Of a stretch of DNA of 64,000 nt, positions 9,871 through 19,803 are shown piece after piece (the first letter of the stretch is position 1; the number at the start of each line of letters is the position of its first letter). The stretch covers positions 302,415 to 366,414 of the forward strand of contig CAKOGP040001847.1 of NCBI GenBank assembly GCA_933822405.4, given 5' to 3'. Under the pieces are notes generated by a model. The model made no database searches. It was not told the origin of the DNA and saw nothing but the letters and a program-made list of their open reading frames with translations. The DNA comes from Cylindrotheca closterium. Taxonomy: Eukaryota > Bacillariophyta > Bacillariophyceae > Bacillariales > Bacillariaceae. The position numbers and the translations under genes were made by a program.

Positions 9871-10860
9871 TTATTCTTCACTTTTAGATGCGGATTCAAA
9901 CTGAGCATTGAGCGTGGGTTCGGAAAATTTTGTAACCGAATTGCGCCTCTTCATTAGTCCTGGTGGAGGGCGAGGTCTTTCTGATGTGTGGTCGGGAGAA
10001 GAAAGTGGAGTATTGCTCTTGATGTCATCATCGTTATCATCATCAAACTGAGCATTGAGCATGGATTTGGAAAATTTTGTAACCGAATTGCGCCTCTTCA
10101 TTAGTCCTGGTGGAGGGCGAGGTCTTTCTAATCGGAGGTCGGGGGCAGAATGCGAATTATTGCCGAACGACTTGGTGTCGCCATCCTTATCATCGTCAAA
10201 TTGAGCATTGAGTGTGGATGCGGAAGCATTTGCAACCAGGTTGCGGCTCTTCACAAGTCCTGGTGTAGGGCGAGATCTTTCCAATCTGAGATCGGGAGCA
10301 GAACGCGAATTTTTGCCGAACGACTTGCCGTTGATACCGTCATCATCATCAAAGATATTTCTTTTGGACTTTCTCATGGGGATTGGCATTTCGTCAATGG
10401 TATGGACCACTTTCCTTTCAACGGGCGACGGAGAAAATGGAGGGAAACTTGAGTGTTCTGTTGTCTCTTCCTTCTTTTCTTCAGCACAATGTGACTTGTC
10501 ATACGAATGCATTCCTTTTTGTGAGTCCGTCTTTTCATTGACTCCCAATTCGAATTCCTTTGACGACTCTGGGATCATTTCAACGCCAGAACCAAGGTAC
10601 GATCGAATGGTCAAAGTATGATGCTCCTGCATGTGAAACCCATGATCTTGATGATGAGGGTTTGCATCTTCATTATGTTTCGCTCCCAAGATGCGCCTGA
10701 GATTTTTGTTACGAATGAATTCTAGTCTTCGATGATTTTGTTCTTCTTCTGGTGGTAACGATTGGAGTTGCGGATGTGGCTTTTTGCTCACCCTGAAAGA
10801 GAACTGATGGTTCTTCATAAAGGAACGAGGACTGTGATTGTTTGTCTCTGGATTATTCAT
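9871..10860 (-). CDS. Repeat protein with three basophilic phospho-motif units
   Basis: An intronless frame of 329 residues that I cannot assign to a family. The C-terminal 150 residues consist of three imperfect repeats of about 50 residues. Each contains S-x-PD-x-x-x-ER-x-RP-x-PGL-x-K, then RNSVTKF or RNLVANA, then LNAQFDDD and an acidic run. Two units carry KRRNSV, a consensus for basophilic kinases such as PKA. The N-terminal half is polar with His-rich stretches (NPHHQDHGFHMQEHH). There are no membrane spans or signal peptide. A largely disordered, phosphorylatable cytoplasmic or nuclear protein is the most that can be said. The repeats are visible in the DNA at about 9895-9990, 10045-10140 and 10198-10300. 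Confidence 0.6.
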   Translation of the reverse strand: MNNPETNNHSPRSFMKNHQFSFRVSKKPHPQLQSLPPEEEQNHRRLEFIRNKNLRRILGAKHNEDANPHHQDHGFHMQEHHTLTIRSYLGSGVEMIPESSKEFELGVNEKTDSQKGMHSYDKSHCAEEKKEETTEHSSFPPFSPSPVERKVVHTIDEMPIPMRKSKRNIFDDDDGINGKSFGKNSRSAPDLRLERSRPTPGLVKSRNLVANASASTLNAQFDDDKDGDTKSFGNNSHSAPDLRLERPRPPPGLMKRRNSVTKFSKSMLNAQFDDDNDDDIKSNTPLSSPDHTSERPRPPPGLMKRRNSVTKFSEPTLNAQFESASKSEE

Positions 10861-11478
10861 GGCTGCTTTCTAGTCTTATACGTCTGATGGGGGATCGTAT
10901 CGATGTCGATATTTGTAAAGTGTTGTAAAAGTTGAAGCTTGTGTTTTTGTGAGAGTAAACCAAAAAGTAGAAGGTCATTGCTAGTTCGCGAGGAATTTTC
11001 GCATTGTTCCTTGGTGACTCTTTTAGGTGCAGATTTTTTGAGCACTTGTATGAATTGAGAACCAAGCACATATATGGATTTAATCTTCTGTGACCAGAAG
11101 AGACATATTTTTCGTTTCTGAATTGGCTTATTCAGAGTTTTGCCGAAACAAAGAACAACATTTACATAATGCCTTTTTCCTGTGTGACCAGAAGTGATAT
11201 TTATTTTTGTTTCTGACGAAGGCGAAGTTCAGGGTTTTCCCGAAAAGAAGATGCACTGACGGAGGACAGGATGTCCCAAAAGGTACTGGAACAGTCATCA
11301 TGCATTGACATGCGCATCGCTCATTTTCAATACAGCATTTTCAAAATATGTTTCGACCTCTCTTATTATTTCATTACTTTCAACTTATTACTTTTACTTA
11401 TATTCTGCTGAAAACGACAATGGCAATATCATGACTACTCCTGAGACTACCTAGGTCCCTCATCTTCCACAAAGAGAC
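10861..11478. other. Intergenic, shared upstream region of divergent genes
   Basis: The region lies between the minus-strand repeat protein and the plus-strand VPS13-like gene. Two similar segments (about 11085-11115 and 11178-11213) share gtgaccagaag and tttc(g/t)tttctga-type sequence, spaced about 93 bp apart, a possible short duplication. No gene is supported. Confidence 0.4.
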
Positions 11479-14200
11479 ATGAAGGTATTCGGTAAACGAG
11501 TGAAGGGACCAAAGTCTCTGTACGTTATCACCATGGTTTCTTTTTCTTTTCACTTGGTCCCGTTGTCTTGCTCACTGTTTGCACGCTGCTTTCTTCAACT
11601 TCACAGCTTGTCGAGTGTCATTGCATCCAACTTGGCACAATATTTTGAAGTCGATGAGAAGAAAATCAAGTCCAACCTTCTGTCTGATACCAAAATTGTC
11701 TTGAATGACGTCTTGCTTAAAGAGCAATGGCGCGTCGTTCAATCTTTTGGTGATGAAGACAGCGACCGGTCTTCTGTTGCCCATGTCACGGGAGTGGTGA
11801 GCCAAATCGTTTTCACATGGACCTGGAATGTTGGTCAGTCGGCAGATCCGGGATGGGTTCAAGACGCTACATTGTTCATTCGTGGGTTAAAGTTTCGCGT
11901 TGAGCTGTTTTGGTGGAATAACAAGACTGCTAGGAAACACTTTTCAAATGCCGAGTTATCTCCGCGAAAAAAGAGATCCAAACAGAAAAATAGCACCCTG
12001 ACGACCTATTTGAAAAGGCAAATGGCGGCTGTTGTCGATTCCTTGAACCTTCATATTGAGGATTACAAGTTAACGATTGATCTTGATTCAAATGGAAAGC
12101 AAGAAGATATCGTTTCTATTGTCATTGGGGGCAAGGCTGTTGATGTCCTATCGCGAGGCAGAAACCGAGAAGGGAGCATAATGAGCGTGCAAGTTGGAGA
12201 GTCCGAGACGATTTCCATGGCCACAGAAGGGGCTGAAGTCGAACTTATTCACGAGAATCTGTCCAAAGCTTCGCTTCCTTTGGAGCAACTTTTTGTTTTG
12301 GAATCCTTTGCTGTCGATATCCACACCACAAAGGAAACCAAGCCAATTCTCGACACTTTCTCGTACAAGGCTACGGCTTTGCGACTCTCGGGAGATCGCT
12401 TTCTCACCGGTATGGCGACTGGTCTGGAAGTTCGAGGAGACCCTCCAGCTGACGGAAAATTAACATTCTTTGCTGATTACTTGCAAATCGAAGCTCTAAA
12501 GGAGCTTGCTGGTTATTTCTTGGCACCTAGAAAAGAAACAAAATTGGACTCGGGGGATGAAAGTGATGGGATTGAAATGTCGTTAAGCGATTATGATCGA
12601 GGAGATGACCCGGTTTCCTTTTTTGAAATACCACTCAATGGTGGGTCCATTCACACCCAGAACTCTACCCTTTCTATTGGTTCGATCGTCATGCGGTACC
12701 GCGCAGATGGGACATTGGCAGAATTCGTTGCGGACCATTTGGATGCAGGTGGTGGGCGACGACATTCAGATGATCAGCTTCGCCTTCGAATCAGCGGAAT
12801 CCACGCGACGGTTCGGCCATCGGTTGCGCTCAAAATGGAATCGATTGATAGGTTTCGCGTACCTGGCACTGGTGAATTGAACGAAGCAACAAAGGATGTC
12901 TTATTGGCGTATGATGGGGAAACTCTCCGCATGGCCTTTTCTTCTGTCTTCGCAACTCGACTAGAGGAACACGAGAAGCCGTCGTCCACCGACAGTAAGG
13001 ATCGATCGGCGGCAAATTGGAAGGCAGCATTGATATTCCCCATCAATCTTTCCATTGATGATTTGCACATTGTGAATGCTTACAAGAACAATGCAATGAC
13101 CGTTGTGCGAGAGTTCGACCTGGACGTCGCACCGGGAATTGATGTTTCTTTTTGTGCCAAGAACGTGAAGAATGAATTGATAGATTTGACAGATGTTGCC
13201 ATTACAGCTCATGTTCCCATCTACGAAGATGATGTTATCGAGAAGCTTCACTTTGCAGCAGCTTCTACCAGTTTGACCGCAGGGCGTTCTACCGATGAAT
13301 GGGAGAATCGGTTCACTAATCGACCGAAAGCGACAAGCGAGAAGAAGAATTATAGGCTGCCGTTTGCTCATATTGAACCGTTGAACTTGGAAGTGTCATT
13401 CAAGGGGATCGTATCCACCAAACATAGCAAGATGATTATTCGGCCGTTCATGGGTACCATGGCCACCACGGAGCGGGACTTGTTACGGCATTACACTCGA
13501 CATATTCTCCAAAAGTTTCCCGGTTTCATTACAAACGCCGAAGTTCTCGGTGTCAATGTCTTTGACTCTGGAGCCTCGACATACGGCAGTTGGATGCTAT
13601 CAGCGACACATTTTGGTCCACTTGGAGGGATGGCAGCTGTTGCTGGAGTGTACGTTCGTCGTGTCATTTGTTGCTACTGAATGTGACTCGTTTTTCCTCG
13701 GATACTCACAGCTGTTCTGTTCTTCCTCGTTTCACAGAGATGCAGTGAAGGGTGCCATAGCCGCTGGCAAGAGGAGTCGGAAAGAGAAGAATTGCAAGGA
13801 GGAATCTTCATATGAGGATAGGTTCCAGCCGCTTGACGTTGTTCGAGGGATTGCATATGCCGCCAAAGAAGCGACAGACGAAGGGGCTTTCATGCGTGGG
13901 AAGTTATCGGGTCAAGGGAATGCAATCGACTGGTTTGTTGGGGCCACTGCGAATACGCGAAAGTACGCCAAAGATAACAGGTCGAGACTTGGAGCTGCCG
14001 GTGCTGGGGGTGCTGCCTTCATCGCTGGGACGTTTATGCTAGGACCTGCAGCTCCTCTTGCAGTATCAATAGCGGCTGGGATGGCAGCTTCAGCAGTGAT
14101 GGGCAAGATCATAGATAGATCTGCCGCACCAGCGTCAAATCGAAAGCCCATTAACAGAACGGCATCATCCATTTCGAAGGATTCTTCCTTGGGACGGTGA
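11479..14200 (+). CDS. VPS13/chorein-type bridge lipid-transfer protein, three exons
   Basis: Join 11479..11519, 11607..13649, 13738..14200 gives 848 residues. Removing intron 1 (gtacgt to cacag) joins KGPKS directly to LLSSVIASNLAQYFEVDEKK, restoring the amphipathic chorein N-terminal helix. The segment that follows, KSNLLSDTKIVLNDVLLKE, matches the VPS13 'leaflet' start. The middle is beta-rich with alternating hydrophobic strands. The last exon contains a Gly/Ala-rich hydrophobic hairpin (LGAAGAGGAAFIAGTFMLGP and following). VPS13-family proteins form hydrophobic grooves that move lipids between membranes at contact sites. This one is far shorter than yeast VPS13 (over 3000 residues), so a short bridge protein or a diatom-specific member is inferred. 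The 5' end has a broken copy at 9513-9583. Confidence 0.65.
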
Positions 14201-14497
14201 TTTTACCTAAGACATGGTGCTGCTGGACTACAAATCAGATTGTATCAGTATAATAATTTTTGCTCTTTGCCCTTGGAATTGTAGTATATCCATGTTGCAA
14301 TAGCAATACATGTAGCAACGTTTAGCTTTTTGTTTGTTGGTGATTTGTGTCTGTTAGCATGTATGGGCGATTTTGATTTGATCCAAGGAACCCGGATTTG
14401 AAAAATGACTGGAGGATTTTATGAGATCGACGCGATGATGACGATTCCATTATGTACAGTATGCTGTTGGTATCGTCCTTCATCAGAAACAGTTCCA

Positions 14498-15565
14498 ATG
14501 GCAAGATATTGGAGGCATGGACATAATGTGATCGTTTCCATCCTTGCTGTAATCCTCTGTTTCTCCCAGCAAACAGTGAGTTTTTCTATACAACTGAATC
14601 ATCGGGCTTCCGCAGTATCCGTTCGACGAATAACAAAGGTCTTCACATCTCTACATGCGCGTCACAAACAATTGGATCATGGCCACCGTGACGATGAAGA
14701 AACTTCCCCATCATCAATACTATCTGGCAATCCGAGGTCATCTTCTTCCAAGTTGAAATCATTGGTGGAAAGTGCTGTGCAAAGCATCATAGGTGACCAA
14801 GACTACCTCTTTGGCGACTACACAAAGAAAAGACTAAGCGACTTGACAGGGAAAGACTACAACTCCTCAAATGCAACCTATGAAATTGGAGAGATCACGA
14901 GCGACATTGTCAGCCATACAGGAGGTGTCATCTTAGGAAATGACCAGTACCGATTCGGAGACCTTACATCTCGAGCAATTCGCGGCGCAGAGGTTTCGCT
15001 TCACACCTGGAAAGGCCGAACGCTGGATCCCGTGCATCTCTACAATCAATACATGGACCAGTTCACTCCCGATCAGCGAAATATTTTGATAGTGGCATTC
15101 ATTAGACTTCTCGCCATTGCCTTGGTGACGTGGGGATTCTATGGAAATCTTGCGACGTCCTTGTACTTCTGTGGTGGATGGCTCCAGACTTGTGTTACAG
15201 CACCACCGACCGATCTGATGTTGAAACAACATCATACCCTGATTGGACTCTCGAAAGCCTTTTGGAAAGCAAATTCGCCACTTATAATACGGAACTTTAT
15301 CAAAGTTCGGCTTGTTTTTGCACCTTTGATGCTGATCCTCCAAGGGGCAGCCACGGTGTTCTCAGTCCTTCCAATGGAGAAGTTCGTAACCTTTATGGAA
15401 CGAAAGTGGATCCCAAAGGGAATTCAAAGTCGATTTCCAGTGTGGACCCATGGGATAGCACTCGTTCTCCTATTTGCAATTGGAATTGTCATACTTTCAC
15501 TGGTATCAAGTATTGGGGTTGCAACGGGAACAACACTCGCCTACCTTTTCAAATGGCAAATATAA
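14498..15565 (+). CDS. Plastid-type multi-pass membrane protein with YxFGD motifs
   Basis: 355 residues from the ATG at 14498. An upstream in-frame ATG at 14405 would give 31 more residues, but this start places a signal peptide at the N-terminus: a hydrophobic segment VIVSILAVILCF followed by QTVSFSIQL, resembling the diatom plastid signal/transit boundary with a Phe after the cleavage site. Two copies of a motif follow: QDYLFGDYTKKRLSDLTGKD and DQYRFGDLTSRAI. Three to four transmembrane helices fill the C-terminal half. This Y-x-FGD-x-T motif recurs, from memory, in stramenopile proteins of unknown function. No enzymatic residues are evident. A plastid membrane location is inferred from the leader only. 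Confidence 0.6.
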   Translation: MARYWRHGHNVIVSILAVILCFSQQTVSFSIQLNHRASAVSVRRITKVFTSLHARHKQLDHGHRDDEETSPSSILSGNPRSSSSKLKSLVESAVQSIIGDQDYLFGDYTKKRLSDLTGKDYNSSNATYEIGEITSDIVSHTGGVILGNDQYRFGDLTSRAIRGAEVSLHTWKGRTLDPVHLYNQYMDQFTPDQRNILIVAFIRLLAIALVTWGFYGNLATSLYFCGGWLQTCVTAPPTDLMLKQHHTLIGLSKAFWKANSPLIIRNFIKVRLVFAPLMLILQGAATVFSVLPMEKFVTFMERKWIPKGIQSRFPVWTHGIALVLLFAIGIVILSLVSSIGVATGTTLAYLFKWQI

Positions 15566-17393
15566 CACACGATTCTGCTACTATGATCACATTCCGTGCA
15601 AAGGGCTCATGGGGTTTGTTACTACTGTACTTCCTTCAATCTCTGTGCATGGGGCACGAGGATTGATTCCCAGCAGTGCAGTTATGATAGCTTGTGGCGC
15701 CTGGAACTGCCCATGATCATAATCGGATCCAAATCTGTCTTGGAATCATCCACGAAGACAATTTTGCTACCTTTGTTGATCGGAACTTATTTTAAAGTAC
15801 ATTCCACCATGTAATTATCATAAATGCAGTCCTATAGTGTTTATTAGCTCCGAAACTGCTTCAAATATGGTTTCCATGGTCTTTTAAATGTGGTTTTCAT
15901 TGGATATGGAATGGTCATTGTTTGAAATGTAGAAAAACGGTAGCACACATCCGCATCTGCTGAGCAGCGTACCAATATATCAACGGAACCAAACGGAATA
16001 TTCATTTTCAGTCAAGATCCTCGAGTCGTTCAAAGTTCGAAAGTGGTGGACTATCACCAGTACAATCAATGGCCAATCGAACCTTCATACTTATGTGCTG
16101 CTCCTTTCACAATCATAGTGCTGATGATATTGCCGCAGACGATCTCAACATGTCAGCCTTTCGCCATACAAAATACTTCTGTCTTTTTGGCTTGCATCAG
16201 ATTCATTCATTCATATTGGCATCACGGTGTATTGTCATCAGCACACCTCGTTCTTCTATTACCAGTTCTTCCTTTGACAATGGGCTCATACGAAGCAGGA
16301 TCGAGAGAGAAATAGGTCGCAGCTATCATTCAGCGATTTCTATTGGTAGGTATGGCTCCTTTTTCAAAAGATTGAAGCACCATAACCCTTGTATTCACCG
16401 AGAACAATGAAGAATGGTGATGGCGACGAAGAAGCGAACAAACCAACTTGTGTCTCCGCCATTCACCTGTCAAATCGAAGGACGGCACCGCAGAATCGAT
16501 TCGAAGCGCTTCAACTACAGTACCGGTACTGGTACCGTACCAGGTACGGTTATTAGAAGTGCATGTTCGTTCGTTCCAAAGGAAAACGACTCACTCTCTC
16601 ATCGTTCGTGAGAGTTTGCAGTTGTTCCGTTCCATTGTGGTACGTGTGCAGTATCATTCCTAAGAATTCTTCCACTCTTTTACGCAGTATCTTTTTGCAC
16701 GCACGCGGCCCAATTTTTGGCCTTTTCTGAGATATGTGACATTGAGAGCGCTGTCCTTGCTTGCAAATTTCCCGTCACCTTGCCTTGAGCGGAAAGATAC
16801 AGTATGAATATATATGTGATTCGGAGAAGATACCGGTATGTGCGGCGAATGAGCTGCCGCGCGCGACGAAGGTTCAATTGGTCGTTGAGTGATCATTTCA
16901 CTTCAACCAGCTTACTAGTCGAATGGTCGCATGAGCCTTGATTGAATGTGGGACTTGCGGTGGCTCAATTGATTTTCCGATCATTTAACATGTCATCAAG
17001 GGAATGCCTCAGAATGACGTTCTTCAGCGCTAACAAAGGCATTGCCTCTCTTTATGTAGGAGCTAACAAATTAATTAGGGTTCTAGTGAAGAAGAGAGAG
17101 TGATAAAAAATTATCATAATCTGGCGATGTCGAATAGAATGTTTTTGTTCTTTTTCGTTTCGTTGGCTTCTGCGGTCAATAAGCGGGATAGAGAGCTCCC
17201 CAACTAAGAGCTTTGACACCAATACGAACTTCTTTAATCAGATACATTATATAACTTCTGATCATGAGCAAATTCTCCGGCGGCATTGAAACTCTGATCT
17301 TTCGAAAGAAAATTAGTGAATCTCATTAAAAAGCTCTTCTGCAAAATCAACGCAACCCCCAACAACGCTCTATAGAAAATACAAATACAAACC
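15566..17393. other. Long intergenic region with palindrome cluster
   Basis: I find no gene with support in 1.8 kb. Short frames on both strands lack motifs. A cluster of GTAC/GGTACC palindromes lies at 16519-16550. The final part (about 16900-17390) is the promoter and leader side of the HSF-family gene. Low-confidence small genes could be hidden here. Confidence 0.45.
16519..16550. repeat. Palindrome cluster AGTACCGGTACT and ACCGTACC-A-GGTACGGT
   Basis: A perfect 12-bp palindrome (16519-16530) is followed by a perfect inverted repeat of 8-bp arms with a one-base centre (16534-16550). The 12-bp palindrome recurs exactly at 22359-22370, and related GTACCGGTAC elements occur elsewhere in intergenic DNA. 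Confidence 0.8.
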
Positions 17394-18383
17394 ATGTGCA
17401 TCGGTCTCAATCGTCGTATCATCAGCAACAATGCCTCTTCTGGAGTCGCTGCTAACGCAGCTCTGTTGAATGTCTGGAATGCCAAGCAACAGCAATCCAC
17501 GGACCTCCAGTCTTTGCTGCGTTCCAACATGCCGTCTAACGAACCTTCCAGAATGAGGCAAAACCCCACCATCAAGGACCAGAAGCACCACATTACTGTC
17601 CAACACAACTATCACGACCATGCCAACGATTACGAGTCAGAACTCAAGCACGTTCCCGCCCGCGGAGGAGTCATTACTCCCTTCCCACTCAAGCTCCACG
17701 CCATGCTTGAAGCCGTTCAGAACGAAGGACTTGAGCACATTGTCTCTTGGCAACCACACGGACGCTGCTTTGTTGTCCGCGACCCCAAGGCCTTTGTTCC
17801 AATCTTGGACAAGCACTTCAAGGTTACCAAGATTGCTTCCTTCCAACGTCAGCTCAACTTGTATGGCTTTCAACGGATCACCAAGGGACGCGACCGAGGA
17901 GGTTACTACCATGAACTCTTCCTTCGTGGCAAGGTCTTTTTGGTCCAAAACATCCACCGTGTCAAGGTGAAGGGAACCAAGATTCGTGCTCGCTCCAACC
18001 CTGAGCAAGAACCAAACTTTTACGCCATGCCGTTTGTTGGAACCAACATGCCCTCTATGGCTCCTCAAATGAGCAGCGCCTCAGTCATGAATCAACAACT
18101 TTCCTTGCAATCGTTGCTTGGAGACAGTGCCTTTGATCCCGTGCCTATCTGTAACATGAGACCTGCGCCATGGGACTTGAAGGCGACTGCCGCTCCTGTT
18201 GTCCCAAAGAAGGAAGAATCACTCGAACCACTTCCGTGGGACGATGTCGATGAGAACTTTTTGGCATCAGATGCCGATGAGTTCTTCAAGGACTTTGATT
18301 TCCCAGCAGACTCAACTGCCTTCGCGGACATTGAGGATGACAATGTCTTTGGAGACCTTTTGGAACAAATTGTTGATATCTAA
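17394..18383 (+). CDS. Heat-shock-factor family transcription factor
   Basis: An intronless frame of 329 residues. The HSF-type DNA-binding domain spans about residues 95-190. It starts at FPLKLHAML, contains a WQPHGRCFVVRDPKAFV segment and the recognition helix core SFQRQLNLYGFQR, then closes with YYHELFLRGK. This winged helix binds nGAAn-type elements in the nucleus. Diatoms carry unusually many HSF genes, and the Leu-Tyr substitutions here are typical of that expansion. No long heptad-repeat trimerisation region is evident after the domain. The C-terminus is acidic and aromatic (DEFFKDFDFPAD, DNVFGDLLEQIVDI), a likely activation region. Codons are enriched in C at the third position relative to neighbours, consistent with high expression. 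Confidence 0.9.
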   Translation: MCIGLNRRIISNNASSGVAANAALLNVWNAKQQQSTDLQSLLRSNMPSNEPSRMRQNPTIKDQKHHITVQHNYHDHANDYESELKHVPARGGVITPFPLKLHAMLEAVQNEGLEHIVSWQPHGRCFVVRDPKAFVPILDKHFKVTKIASFQRQLNLYGFQRITKGRDRGGYYHELFLRGKVFLVQNIHRVKVKGTKIRARSNPEQEPNFYAMPFVGTNMPSMAPQMSSASVMNQQLSLQSLLGDSAFDPVPICNMRPAPWDLKATAAPVVPKKEESLEPLPWDDVDENFLASDADEFFKDFDFPADSTAFADIEDDNVFGDLLEQIVDI

Positions 18384-18888
18384 TCATGGGTATTATACAC
18401 ACAATACATATCATTTTTTTAGTAGGACTAGTAACAACAACCAGACTTAATATATACATAAAATAAGCTACGCATTATTATAAAACAGAAATAAATACAC
18501 ATGATTGCCACTGTACCGGTAGCTAGAAATCAAGTATGATAAATACATTTCATCTACCAGATACTATAAATGTATCTGAAACAACTACAGTATCAACTAA
18601 GTTTCAGACAAACTGTTCTCTAGTCTTACAGGATACAATGGACGGGCATGGAGGCACACACATGAAAGGCCATCTCATGTTTCCGTATTCAGATACCTGC
18701 AATTTTCAGTTGCAATTCAACAATTTGGAACAGTGCGTTGTAGTACAATCCTGGTTCACAGCACTTTCCATTCTTGGAAAGGCAACTCCATCGGCTGATA
18801 GAGTGCCTCTCTTGAACCCACCCAAGCCAACCAGAGGCTGTTTACTTCTCGCCACTCGTGCAATTCCTTTTCGTTCCATTCCGTTCCA
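18384..18888. other. Intergenic between convergent genes
   Basis: This is the 3' flank of the HSF-family gene and of the PSMG3-like gene. A short frame at 18536-18943 shows no motif and overlaps the downstream gene. Confidence 0.45.
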
Positions 18889-19389
18889 TCACAGTTTCAA
18901 GGCTTCCGCTATCAGATCTACCAGAACATTGACAACCTGTTGAAACATTTCACGGTCGGTTCCCTTATCTTTCAGCGAGATTCCCAAAAAGACAGCCATG
19001 TAATTACTTCCAGGAATTAGCTGACGCTCAATGACAAGCTCGGTAATCCGTCTAGCATAGACGCCAATCATGGCATCCTTCCGATCTCCCAAAACGGTAT
19101 TGATGGAATAATCAATGGACTTGTGATTGACTTCCGATTGTTCCGCTTGACAAAGACACCAATTGCCAACCTTTCGATCCATCTGAGTGACTCCCACCAT
19201 TATACGATCGGCAAAAATTTGAACCCAAGCATCTGTCTCGACGCCCAAAATAACAAACGAACGGCTAATGGAGGCTGGAAGAAACTCGGGTCGTGCTCGG
19301 AGTACTGTTGTCGCTGTGGAGGGAGGCGACGACAGTTCCGTTTGCTGCAGGGCTTTGCTCAAGGATTCTTCTTCTTTCGTTGATGCCAT
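18889..19389 (-). CDS. Proteasome assembly chaperone 3-like protein
   Basis: 166 residues from ATG at 19389. After a Ser/Thr-rich N-terminus the sequence follows the PSMG3/PAC3 pattern. A strand ADRIMVGVTQMDRKVGNWC is followed by a mid-section ending in TVLGDRKDAMIGVYARRI, then a hydrophobic strand NYMAVFLGISLKDK and a final helix FQQVVNVLVDLIAEALK. PAC3 pairs with PAC4 to help assemble the alpha ring of the 20S proteasome in the cytosol and nucleus. The length is slightly above human PSMG3 (122 residues) because of the N-terminal extension. No domain is broken. The identification comes from pattern recall and is moderately firm. Confidence 0.6.
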   Translation of the reverse strand: MASTKEEESLSKALQQTELSSPPSTATTVLRARPEFLPASISRSFVILGVETDAWVQIFADRIMVGVTQMDRKVGNWCLCQAEQSEVNHKSIDYSINTVLGDRKDAMIGVYARRITELVIERQLIPGSNYMAVFLGISLKDKGTDREMFQQVVNVLVDLIAEALKL

Positions 19390-19803
19390 GATCCGCTGTC
19401 TTTCTGATTACTGATACGGCAGTGTTACTTTGGAGGTGAAGACCGAACTTTGGTAATACCACCTACCTGGTACCGACAGCATGTCGTTCAAGGTTTTCAG
19501 AATGCCAACCGAAATGACGTCTGTCCATTTGCCGATTGACTTATTCGACTTCTCTGGTGGAGACGCGGTACCTGGTACGAGTAAGGTTAAGTGGCTTCTC
19601 ACTCTCATTCTTCATTCTTTCCACAAATTCTTAAGATCTGCTAAACATGAAAAACTAGAGTGAGTGTAGCAAAAGTATTCTACGGTATGATTCTATTTTT
19701 TAATAGTAAGTGGAGAATCTGGGAAGAATAAAAGAGAGAACAGTACAGATAAGTTTGGGCTTGCTTCAGGATGAAAAATAAACTAACAGAACACAAACTA
19801 CAC
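19390..19803. other. Intergenic
   Basis: The region lies between the minus-strand PSMG3-like gene start and the 3' end of K2P gene A. Two GGTACC-containing short repeats occur near 19465-19475 and 19567-19580 (cctggtaccg and ggtacctggtac). No gene is supported. Confidence 0.45.
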
